Shown in pieces: positions 30,418 to 41,300 of a stretch of DNA of 64,000 nucleotides. The notes beneath the pieces were generated by a model. It made no database searches. It was given only the letters and a program-made list of their open reading frames with translations, and was not told the DNA's origin. Positions within the stretch are counted from its first letter, which is position 1, and every line of letters begins with the position of its first letter. The stretch comes from Falciphora oryzae (taxonomy: Eukaryota > Ascomycota > Sordariomycetes > Magnaporthales > Magnaporthaceae), in contig JNVV01000030.1 of NCBI GenBank assembly GCA_000733355.1, positions 248,001 through 312,000 of the forward strand, read 5' to 3'. The translations under genes were made by a program, and so were the position numbers.

Positions 30418-33400
30418 CTACGTGTTTTCCTCGTAGCCGTACCCTTTCCATTTAATTAAGTATTTTTTAAAGCGTCGCTTCGTGCGTTCGTTTAAAATTT
30501 TTTCAACCTCGTACTTTTGCTTTAGGTCAACTTCTACTAACTCGCTGCTTTCCGTTTTAAACGGTGCTAGTGCTAGCAAAGAAACGTAAAAAACTAGGTG
30601 GATTTCCATAATTAGGGGAAGTTGTAATTCGTAATTAACGTTTAATACCACCTTTTTCACTTTAAACGGCCCAAGCTTTTTATAATCCAGCTTATCATTT
30701 AATCGTTTCGTTTTAATATTACGGCGCAAAAGATAAACGCTATCCCCTTCCTTAAAAATCGGTCCCTCGATCTTTTTTTTATTAGCTTATATAGCCATTC
30801 GTTATCGTAGCTTTTCGAGCTCTGCCTGGAAATTTTTATGCAGCTTAGTAAGCTCCGTCACCTGGATTTCCGCTGTTAAGGCGTGTGGTCCTGCCCTAAG
30901 TTTTCCGTACACCGTAAATATATACCCGTAGTTTGCAAAAAACGGTATAATTCCCGTACTTTCGTATTTTAAGCTATTATACGCAAACTGCGCTATAAAA
31001 AGCAATTATACCCAGTTTGTTTGTTTATAGTTAACGTAATGGCGAAAGTACTATTTTATGGTTTAATTCGTTCGTTCGGTTTATCCGTCTGTTTCCGGGT
31101 AATACGTTATTAACAAAGCGTACTCGGCTCCCAATTTAAATACGAACGCGCGCCAAAACTTGCTTATAAACAGCTTATCCCTATCCGTAACGATATGCTT
31201 TAACACTTCGTACTTTGCGATCACATACCGGATAAAAACGTACGCCAACTTTATAACGTTACTTGCCTCTTTATAAAATAAAAATAAAACGTATTTAATA
31301 AACCTATCCACCATTACTAAGATGCTATTATAACAAACGTTCGTTAAAGGCTTTTTTAACCTTAGTAGCTTAACGACGAAATCTGTTGTAACATATTGCT
31401 ATACCTTATTAGGCGCTAGCAAAGGTTGTAATAACCCATAAGGCTTATGTCGGCTGGCTTTATTTTTTACGCAGTTTTTACAATCTTTAATTGCTTCTTA
31501 TACTTTAGCTCGAATTCCGACAAACCCGTAGTATTATCGTAACCTTTTCCATATTTTAGTTACTCCTTAATAGCTATAAGCCAACTGCCCGTAAATTTGC
31601 TAAATCCTTTTAAAAGTCCATTCCTTTTACCTAGCTATTTTTACTAATACCCGCTACGCCGGAACCAGAGATCCGTTTGGGCCCTAGGCGAATATCATAC
31701 GAGTTTTTTTTGGAATATCAACCTCGTGGTTTAATCGGCAACTAAAGGCGTCCGCCCGTCCGTTTTCTGATCCTTTACGGTATTCGATCCGGATATTATA
31801 ATCCTAAAGGAACTTACTCCACCGGATCTGCCGCTTGTTTAAGTTTTTGCTAGTGGTAAAGTGTAATAGGTTTTTATAATCCGTATGGACCACAATTTAA
31901 TGCTTTGCTTTATATAAATAAAGTTTCCATTTTTTTAACGCCTTAATAATGGCGAAAAGCTCCTTATTATAGATTTGGTAATTTAACTTAGGTCCATTAA
32001 ATTTTTATAAAAAAAAGGCGCAAAAATACAACCTTTTTTGCTCGTTTTTTTATCCAAATTGTCCCCCAATTGCGAAATTTAACGCATCGGTTTCTATTTC
32101 AAAAGGTTTATCTGGGTTTGGCATAGCCAAAACTGGTTTTTGCGAAACGGCTATCCGTAATAGCTCGAAAGCTTCTTATTTTTATTTCCCCTAATAGAAT
32201 TAGGTGTTATTTTTAGTAAAATTCGTAAATGGTGCAGCCTTTTTACTAAAATCGCGGATAAACCGTCGGTAAAAATTTATAAACCTTAGAAAGCCTCGAA
32301 CTTCCCTAACGTTCGTAAACACAAACTACTCCTTAACCTCGTGCACCTTTTTAAGGTCTATACAAACTTTTCCGGGTATAATAACAAAACCTAGGAAAAC
32401 GACCTCCTACGTATACCATATACATTTTTTTAGGTTAATTAGGAGCTTAACGTCCTGCAGCTTTTGTAGCACCTTATGCATATGCTTTTTATATTTTTCC
32501 AATGTTCCCGAAAAAATTAAAATATCGTCCAGGTATGCGAGGACAAAAATATCGAAGTACTTTCGCAATACGTAATCGATTATCCGCTAGAATGTAGCTG
32601 GCGCATTAGTAAGCCCAAAAGTTATTACCAAAAACTCGAAAACCCCAAATTTCGTCCGAAAAGCTATTATCTATTCCTAACCCTTTTTAATCCGTAACAA
32701 GCTATAAACTTTGCGTAAGTCCAAAGCCGTAAAGTATTTAACTTTATTAAGCTTATCCCGTAGCTCGTTAATAAAAGGCAAAAGATATCAATCCTTAATG
32801 GTTGCCTCGTTCAACGGTCGGTAATCGATATACATCCGCTCCTTTCCGTTTTTCTTTAACACGAACAATATCCCGTATCCAACAGGAAAGTTGGAAAGCC
32901 TAATAAATCCCTTTAGCAAATCCTCCCTCAATTGTTCCTTTAGTACTTCCTGCTATTTTTGGCTCAACTAATACAACTTTTGGTACTTAAATTATATTTC
33001 TAGTTTAAGCTTAATTTCGTAATCGAATAGCTTATATTCCGGGAATACTATTTCCAAATCTTTCCTAAACAATCTCCAATACTAGAAATACTTTTTTAGG
33101 ACGTTCCGCATTCGTACGATAAAATCTGCTCGTTTTTTAAAGTCGACGTCGCTTGTAAATAGTTGCGATTCCGTCGATACCGATTGCCTGGGCTAACTGC
33201 CTTGTCCTGCCACCGTCGTAGCTGCCTTTTATGGCTTCGTAAATTTACTATCCGGGGTTCGGGGCTGTTAAACCGTCACGGGGTTTTATAAACTTCCCCA
33301 TTGGATCTAGCCGGTAACCCAATCTATTCGTAAATTGCTCTATCTAAACTAGGGGATGCCTAAAATCACGTCTTCCCCTCCTATATCCATAATATCCAAA

Positions 33401-33640
33401 ATAACGCGGAAATTCTTCCTCTAATATCGAAATTTAAAATAATCAATTTTTTTATCGATATAGCCATTATTAAATGTAACCGGTTTTCTTTCCACAGTTT
33501 TTAAGCTATACGGCGTCTTTTTCTTTTTTGCCGGAATGCCGTACCTCCTCGCTACCTCCGGCGAAAAGTAATTGCTTTGGGCCCCGCTATCGATTATAGC
33601 GTTTAGCCTTTTTCCTTTATACCGTAATACCACTATTAAA
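30418..33640 (-). pseudogene. A pol: protease, RT, RNase H, integrase, chromodomain
   Basis: All recognisable parts share one minus-strand frame. The protease IIDSGAQSNYFSPE is near 33,590. The RT active site YLDD is at 32,535-32,524 (VLAYLDDILIF). RNase H follows (HTDYKNLLHFT, near 31,880). Integrase includes KDCKNCVKNKASRHKPYGL zinc-binding residues near 31,470, VMVDRFIKY, DRDKLFISKFW and a TDG-TERTN motif near 31,070. The C-terminal chromodomain is YEVEKILNERTKRRFKKYL then IKWKGYGYEENT at about 30,515-30,418. Numerous TAA/TAG codons at Gln positions inactivate it. Confidence 0.87.
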
Positions 33641-33779
33641 TGCTAGTATTAGTCGACGTTTGTTACGGCCAAGGTTTTTACTTGTTATTAGGGTCCATTC
33701 CGTACCCTTATATCGGGTAGCCACTTTAGTTTTTTACTTCGGGAGCCTCTCCTTTTTTTATGGATCGTTCGGTTTTGTA

Positions 33780-35540
33780 GCTTACGTAGCCAGGCAAGCC
33801 TAATCGCACGCGGCCTTCCGTTTAAACCCGGGCCTTTTCCTTTATATGAACTTTACATTCGGGCTTTCTGCAATTAAAGTATAATAAAAGCCCCGAAATG
33901 CATAGCATAGGGTAAAAAAGTAAAAGTGCGAAGGTCGCTTTAAATTGCGAGTAGTCCACTTTAATAATCCTCCATTTAGGGAGCTAATAATCCCTCTTTA
34001 GGTTTTTAATTAACTCGCCGTTCTTTCTTTCGGGAAAGAAATCGCTTTTTAACTTTGCGGCCAAATGCCATTCGCAACAATCGTCCACGCACTCGGCCCA
34101 AAAAAGCTCGTCGTGTTTTGCTGCCTCGACATCCACATCTAAATGGTTTTAGTTATATGGTTCCGTGCTACGTTCTCTTTTCGGGGGCACTCCTTCGTAC
34201 GGAGCCCCGTAATAAGTAACTTGCTAATCGTCCCGGAACCAATCCAAAAGCTTGCCGTCGTCGTCAAATGCTGGCTCTTCCCGCATAAATCCTCCGATAG
34301 GCTTGGGCTGGTCCCAAAACCATCGGTCCGATTCCGAAAATCCGAGCGAAATATAAGCCTTGCTAATATCGAATGTATTATACACTCGTTACTTTGTAAT
34401 TAAAAATAAACCCTCAGCTTCTTTTCGTTCTCTAGCCATATAGGTCTAACCTAATAACTCGTTATCGATTTCGTTATCGGTATCGTAAGTAAACTCGGTA
34501 ACCCACGCAACGGTATTATCTTTTTCCTCGGATTCCGTAAATCCGGTAGCGAAAACTTATTCTCCCTCGCTATCGTACTCGATCCTAATAGGACCTCTAT
34601 CAAAGATCGTCCGGATCCGTCGCGTCGCGGCTACCCGCCTTTTAGGGTACCAACCGGTCGCGTCCTTATCAAACTAGTGCGTCGCGCACGAGTCCTCGCA
34701 GCAATAGGTCCAACTAAAAGCTGCTCCGGGGCACAAGCTGTTTTCCGCCTAAGCGTTTCCCCGTCGGGTGACTACCGCCTGCCGTTGCGGGCAATCTCGT
34801 TTAATATAGCCCTTTTAACCACATTTAAAGCATTTCCCGTCCTTAAAATCCTGCCTTTTCTTATTGCTCTACTTTTGCAAATGGGTAGCTTTAACGCTAA
34901 AGTCCATAAGTCCAAAATATATACCATAAACCGTATTTAACTACTACTTATCTTTTTTATAGTTATTTTTATTATTTACCACTTTAATTAGCTAACCCTT
35001 CTTTTCAAATCGTCGTTCGTACAACTTATCGCTAATACAAACGGCTATCTAAACATAATCCGGGAAATCCTCTGGTCGGTCCGCTTTAAAAAGCTCGTCC
35101 TTTACATCCTCGCGGAAACCCCCGTAAAAATGCGCCATTTTAATCTAGTCGGTCCAATCGAGCTTAGTCACAAAGCGTTAAAACTCTAAAGCGTACACAA
35201 AAGCTAACCCTTTCTATCAAAAGCTAAAAATTTCTCTTTCCGCAACCAATCGCTCGTCAACCTAGCCGAAAACCTTACCAACTTCTTTTTCGAATCTCTC
35301 GAAACTAGCAAACACAATCTATATTTGCTCCTTAAATTCCACGCCTTAAAGGTAATCCGCTTACGTAAGCTGGAACTAGTTTTTAACTTTTCCTCCGAAA
35401 CGTATAGCGGCGTAAGCCACCTTTTTTTCTTCGGTACCGAAATAAGCTTCGTAAAACGAAAAATAAACCTTGCATTCGGTAAAAAAAATTCGAAATTTGC
35501 CCGTCTCTCCGTCGTAAATTTCGGGAGATAGGAATTCGTA
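33780..35540 (-). pseudogene. A gag, main part
   Basis: Minus-strand gag resumes next to pogo element C and continues toward pol. Recognisable parts are AYEFLSPEIYDGETGKFRIF just after the insertion, the capsid-like MAHFYGGFREDVKDELFKA near 35,110, and the zinc knuckle CFKCG.KGYIKRDC at about 34,833-34,791. An acidic stretch follows. Stops at Gln codons are frequent. Confidence 0.7.
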
Positions 35541-37401
35541 ACGTGGTCCATCAGCGAATCGCGCATATCACCGAATCGCGCACCCACACCCGACCTCCGG
35601 TCAATCGACGCGCATGCCAACCCAACAACGCCAGGAATCCATTTAAACTACTTAAAACTATATACATCAAACATTTCTACTTCTTCCTAACAAGTGCGCG
35701 CATTGTGTCCGGTTTTGCCGCAAATGCCACATCGCCGACGAGTTATCGTCGCCCTCCTTTCCTAACCCCCATAGTCGCGCATTTCTTACTATAGCTATCC
35801 ATCCAACTCCTACTGGTCCAAAACATCTCGTACCTCGTCGATGGTAAGTAACCCTCCAAGTTGGACACGTGTTTTTTTGGCCCTCCGGCGTTTGCTTAGT
35901 ACCTCATTCGCCCTTCGTAATTTGGAGCACTTTTCCTCCAAAAAATTAACCCGATACATAATTGCTTTAGCCCCTTTCGCAAACTGGTCCACAACCGCTA
36001 GCATAAATATCGGAAAGCTGCTTTAGTAATTGGAAATCCGAGTTTTAATGTGTTCGGATTGCGAAATTGCTTTTTTAGCTGTCCGGGGCGTTTTGGAGGT
36101 CCAAAATTCGAAGTCGTTCAGGGGCGTCCTCGGGGGGGTTAAAATCCGTAACCTCACATCCAGCTTTTCCAAAACCGAATCCGAATTAAAAAAAGCAAAG
36201 CCAGCCCCTTAAAAGCCTTTTCGGATGTTTCCTTCGGTTATAAAGTCAAAAAATGCCGCTTTAAACGCCGAAAAGAACTCGACCTTAATTACGTGGTTAA
36301 CGTATAACCTTATCAGGTTTTCGATTTATCGACCGTACGCCCGCTTTATTAGGCCAAAGCACCCGACGTCAAACGGCTGAAAAAAGTAAAACGAATGCGG
36401 AAGCATATAAAGCGTAATAATGTTATATTCCTGGCAGTAAAGCTCGAAATCCGTCGAGTAATGGCTTTCGTATCCGTCCAGCATTAACAAACGATAGGGG
36501 CCTTTTATGCGCGATGCAATGTATTTATCGAAATGCCGGATCCATTCCAGGCCGAGCTCGTTCGTAATCCACCCGTTAAAATTTGTTGCAATAACCCAAT
36601 TGCGTAGGAGGTCGGTTTCCAAATACCAATTAGCCAAATGGTACTGCCCTTTAACGATAATGAAAAAAGGGATCGCCCAACCGCAACAATTAACCCTTTA
36701 AATAACTGTAGCCCATTCCCGGTTGCCAAACTGGACCAATTTTGCTTTACCACGGCCTTCCGACGTTGTAATAACCATAACGGCGGCGATCATGCCCATA
36801 AAAAAGCCGGTTTCGTCGAAATTGTAAATATCGTCATCCAGGATGCCATATTTGGCGACAGTGTTCCGCACAAGGTCGAACCACGCAAAAACGAGCTTGG
36901 GATTTTCGCATTTGGCCCTTTAGTAGTCGTACTTTCGAATCCAGCGCGTGCCGAGCTCCGGGCGGCGCTTAACGAATCTCGCGATCCAGCACTTACCGAC
37001 GGTGCCCGCGTCGCGTTCGGCAAGCAATCGGTTGGCCATATCTTTAACACCAAAAGGCCGGGGAGGAAATGCGCGGGAATCCAGCTCGAATATATACTTA
37101 ACAAACGCCTGCTTTTCGGATTCCGTCAATTTCCGGGTGTTAGGTTTGCTATCGCGTCGAGCAAATCGGCCGGCGCATCGGTCGCGCAATATGGATTTAA
37201 AAACATCGTAAATTTTAGCTACCGAACGCAAACTCAGTCCCCGATTAGATTGGATTGCCTGCATGGCGAAAACAATCCTAGCTTCTTTCGATATCGATGC
37301 CATTTGTAGTTGTTAAAGAATTGAGATTGGAAGTGGGAAACGCGGGTCGCGATGGAAAACGCGCGACTCGGTGATATGCGCGACTCGCTGATAGACCACG
37401 T
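35541..37401 (-). mobile_element. Pogo/Fot-type DNA transposon C, 1,861 bp
   Basis: TA duplications lie at 35,539-35,540 and 37,402-37,403. The 42-bp terminal inverted repeats start ACGTGGTC and contain two 17-bp units (CATCAGCGAATCGCGCA and TATCACCGAATCGCGCA). It interrupts gag of element A; removing it and one TA rejoins the gag frame. It encodes one transposase on the minus strand. Confidence 0.93.
35648..37303 (-). pseudogene. Pogo-type transposase C with C-terminal zinc knuckle
   Basis: Starts at the ATG ending at 37,303 (MASISKEARIVFAMQAIQSN), an HTH/Psq-like N-terminus, then a CENP-B-type HTH region (KLTESEKQAFVKYIFELDSR). The DDE triad lies in YNFDETGFFMG (about 36,825), LMLDGYESH (about 36,480) and FFQPFDVGCF (about 36,370). 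A coiled-coil segment (FLEEKCSKLRRANEVLSKRR) precedes the zinc knuckle CGICGKTGHNARTC near the TAG at 35,648-35,650. A few RIP-type stops interrupt about 552 codons. It catalyses cut-and-paste transposition into TA in this family. Confidence 0.85.
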
Positions 37402-37610
37402 TATGCTTTTGTCGCAATGTCCGGTTTGCCTTAAACCGCGGCCAACTAAGCCTTAGCTTTAGTAAAATCTTTTACAAGCACTTGGAAAAGGTCGAAGGAA
37501 ATGTCCTTATCGTATTTTTTCCCTTCGTACTCGACGGTAAAGGGCTACTCCGTTTGCTTAAAACCGGACGCTAACATCTTATCGTACTATTCGCTTTCGG
37601 TAAGTGCTAA
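37402..37610 (-). pseudogene. A gag, N-terminal fragment
   Basis: Minus-strand reading ALTESEQYDKMLASGFKQTE then FTVEYEGKKYDKDISFDLFQ lies immediately downstream of the A 5' LTR and runs into the TA where pogo element C inserted. It is the start of A gag; the rest is at 35,540-33,780. Confidence 0.72.
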
Positions 37611-37626
37611 ATAGGATTAATCAAAA

Positions 37627-38063
37627 TGTTACAATTAAGCTTTGCTTTTAAAGTAAAACACTTAGGGAAAGTGCTAAACAGTACATTTAATAGGGGTTGC
37701 TTTAAGGGAATTGGGAAACTGGTGACAGAAGTTTGGATTGCTTGCCTAAGGGGGTACTTTGGAGCTAATTTAAATTGATTAATGCTAAGGCCTTAGTTAA
37801 TAGCTATCTATTTGTTAAAAAACCTTTTCCTTATATATACAACCTATTTCCAGCCAGTTTTGGCGTAATGCTTGTTTAATGTAATATATTATAATCAACC
37901 CCGATCCAACATATCATTTTAGCTAGGAGTAATATATCTAAATCCGATATATCGCATTTATCGCCGGTTAGTGTTACGTAATTCCACCTCCCCTAATTGC
38001 GGGGTTAAGGCTTCGCGCTAGGGTTTGGTCCCAGCCCTCCTATCCTTATACGTCGTCCCCACG
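37627..38063 (-). repeat. A 5' LTR, first piece (split by B)
   Basis: 437 bp matching positions 1-437 of the left A LTR. The match stops at CCACG (38,059-38,063), the duplicated target of B, and resumes at 45,035. Confidence 0.93.
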
Positions 38064-38349
38064 TGTAACAAGGGGTCAAAGACGGCTTGGAGAAAGAATC
38101 TCTAAATTGCAGATAATCTTTCTATGGGCTCAAGAAATGCTTAAGGAAAAAGGAATCTTTCATAGAGGACATAGGAGATGGCAGGGTTTATATAAACCAC
38201 CTTGTAATCCGTACGAAGTATCGAGTACATGATTCACACTGCCCCTCCGGCCTTCGGCCTTTAGGCCTCGGGGCCGTTGGGCACCTATACCGGTTCCCGG
38301 ACCTTCTGTAGGGCCGATTAGGTGAGTCCACAGGTTCTTCCGTGTGACA
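38064..38349 (-). repeat. B 3' LTR, 286 bp
   Basis: Same length as its partner with about 12 transition differences; this copy carries most of the G-to-A changes. The last codons and stop of gag-pol (38,318) lie inside it. Confidence 0.95.
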
Positions 38350-41300
38350 CTATCCTCCTCTTCCTAGGGCGCGTTTCGAAACCTTTTAAAGCCCGCTTAA
38401 GGGATGCGGCTGTGCCTATATCTTGTAGCACGCGGGGGTCCCTAGGCTTATCGGGGTTAAGCCGATAAAAAGCAACAACGTGTTGCTTAAATCCGTCGGT
38501 ATCGAAATGCTCCCAGGGTTCCCACGTCCAGTTCTTTTTGCGTAAATAATCTTCCCATCGGACAAGGTAACGAACCTTTCCGCCTGTATCCATGGAATCC
38601 ATAACCTTTTTTACAACGAAATCTCCTATAACCGAAGGGGCCTCCCGCAATACCTGGTCAGGGTCAGGTCGTACCTAAATGCTAGAGCGGTAGGGTTCGA
38701 TAAAGGACACGTGGAAAGCGTTATAGATTTTCCAGGTTTTAAGCAGGGCCAGTCGTACCGCCGTAGGAGAAATAACCTTAAGGATCCGGAAAGGCCCGAG
38801 CATTTTGGCATCGAATTTCTTGGCGGGGCGACGGGTCTTTATGTGCCGGGCGTTTAACATAACGAACTGTCCTTCGGTAAGGACCGGCGAGGGGCTTCTC
38901 CTTTTGTCGGCCCAATGCTTTATTCGTTCCCGGGCTTTCTCGAGGTGTTGTTTGGCTTTTTCGTGCACCTAGGTCATCTAATGCCGGTAGAGTTGGCTTG
39001 CTGGATTGCGTACTCGTCCTAGGAAAGGGGGATTATTGGAAGCTGGGTGGTACCCGTAGTTGGCGAAAAAGGGAGTAATGGAGGTACTTGCCGAAAATAT
39101 ATTATTATAGGCAAATTCCGCCGTGGGTAATAGCTCGACCCAGTTGGTTATTTCGTAATTTACGAAAAACCTAAAGTAAGCTTCCAGGCTTTGGTTAAGC
39201 CTTTCGGTTTGTCCATCCGTTTAGGGATGGAAGGCAGTGCTCATTTTTGGCTTAATACCTACCAAACGGAGGAAGTCTTTCCACAAATGGCTCGTAAATC
39301 TGGAATTTTTATCAAAGATAATATCTAAAGGCACACCGTGCAGTCGCCAGTATTCTTTGGCGAAAATGCGGATAAGGTCATCCGACTTCTTACCCTCGAC
39401 TTTAAGGGGGACGAAATGCGCCATCTTGGTAAAAAGGTCTACCATTACCCAAATTGAATCGCACCCATCGCTTAAAGGAAGGTCCGTGATAAAGTCCATA
39501 GCCACCGTTTTCCAGGGCTGGTAATGCAGCTCCATGGGTTGTAAGGGTCCAAAGGGGGCATGCCTTAAGGCCTTATTACGTTAGCACTCCAGGCATCCCC
39601 TTACGTATTCCCGGACTTTTGCCTCGATATTAGGCCACCAAAAGTGCCAAGTAATTAACTCGAAGGTTTTATCCATACCCATATATCCAGCGACTTTTAT
39701 GTCATATTCGGACTCGAGGACTTCCTTTTGCAAGGCCTCCGTTAGCACCCACAATCTTTCCTTATAATAAAAGAAGCCATCCTCAACTTCTTCACCCTTT
39801 TCGGGCTTCTAAAAGCGGCCCTAATATTCGGAATCCGATATACCAGCTTGCTTAACTTTATTAATAAATTCCGTAGCCCACTTTAGGATTAAAATACTGC
39901 AAAGCCGGCCTAAGGACAGGAAGAAAAAAGGTGCTCCTTGCGGCAAAGCTTCTTCCATAGGGTTATCTCCTTATCCTTCCAAGGCCGAAATTTTTGCTGG
40001 GAAGTGTTTTTCTTACAAAATCGTCGTAATCGGCTAATCCTTACTCCCCCTTTTCTCAGGTTTGTACTGGGGTAATCTCGACAGCACATCGGCCTTTTCA
40101 TTTTGCTTTCCTAGCCGGTAATTAATTATAAACCAATAACCAGCCAGCTATTATGCCCATCTAACTTGCTTTCGATTAAAAACTTTGGCCGTTAGGAAAT
40201 ATTCGAGGTTCCGGTAATCCGTATAAACCTCTATCCGGTGCTTTGCCCCTTCGAAATAATACCTCCACCTAACGAAGCAGTCGACGACCGCCAAAAGTTC
40301 CTTATCGTGGATTTTATAGTTAATTTCGGCGGGCGACATTTTGCGTGAATGGAAAGCAACGGGGTGTAGTTTATTGGTTTCGGGGTCCCTTTGGGATAAC
40401 ACCCCTCCAAGGGCAAAGTCCGAAGCGTCCACTTCAACTTGTGCTGGAAGAGATAGGTCGAAATGCCGGAATATCAGAAGCGAAACGAAAGCGACTTTAA
40501 AGGCTTCGAAGGCCTGTTCCATTTCGGGGGTCCATCGCCATTGGCTTTTAGGCAAGGCGTTGGCCGTCGTTATAGGCCTAACGATTCCTAAAAACCCCTT
40601 AATAAACCTCCTGTAAAAGTTAGCAAAGCCGACGAACGACTGGAAGTCCTTAAGGCAGTTGGGGGTCTTCCATTAGATGATAGCATCAACTTTGTCCTTG
40701 GACATTGCGATGCCCTCGGGTCCTATTATGTAACTAAGGAACTCAACCTCGTGCACCCTCTAAACGCATTTGCGAGGGGCCACGGCCAGGTTATGTTTGG
40801 TAAGGCGGCGAAGCACCTCCTTTACCAAACTATCGTGTTGTTCCTTGGTCTCTGCGTATATTAGGAGGTTATCCAAATACACGAGGAGCCCGGCATCGAT
40901 AAGGTCCATAAAGATATGGTTCATCATGCTTTAGAAGGTGGCGGGGGCGTTGATAAGGCCCATAGGCATAACCGTGAACTCGAAGACGCCGTATTTGCAG
41001 CGGAAGGCCGTAAGCCATTCGTGCCCTTTTTTCATCCGAATCAGGTTAAACCCGGTTTTGAGGTCGATCTTCGTTTTCCATTTGGCATTCCGAAGTCGAT
41101 CCTGGAGCTCCGTAATAAGCGGGATAGGGCACCGAATCGGAATCGTTTTGGCGTTTACGTCCCTGTAGTCGACCACCACCCTTAAGGGATCGAGGGGGTC
41201 TTTCTTTTCTGCGAACATAAGGGGCGAACTGTTAGCAGTTTTGCATGGCCTGGCCCGACCGATTCGTACCTGCTTTTCCAGCCACGGCTTTAGGACATCC

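Noticed and set aside
35325..35531. Short plus-strand frames over A gag
   Set aside because: The minus strand continues the A gag frame across the pogo C insertion, so plus-strand frames here are shadows.
37600..37640. Possible self-priming site for chromovirus A
   Set aside because: Only about nine bases (TTGATTAAT type) next to the A 5' LTR pair with a segment of the LTR. The sequence is nearly palindromic and RIP-altered, so chance is likely; much weaker than the 12-nt match in B.
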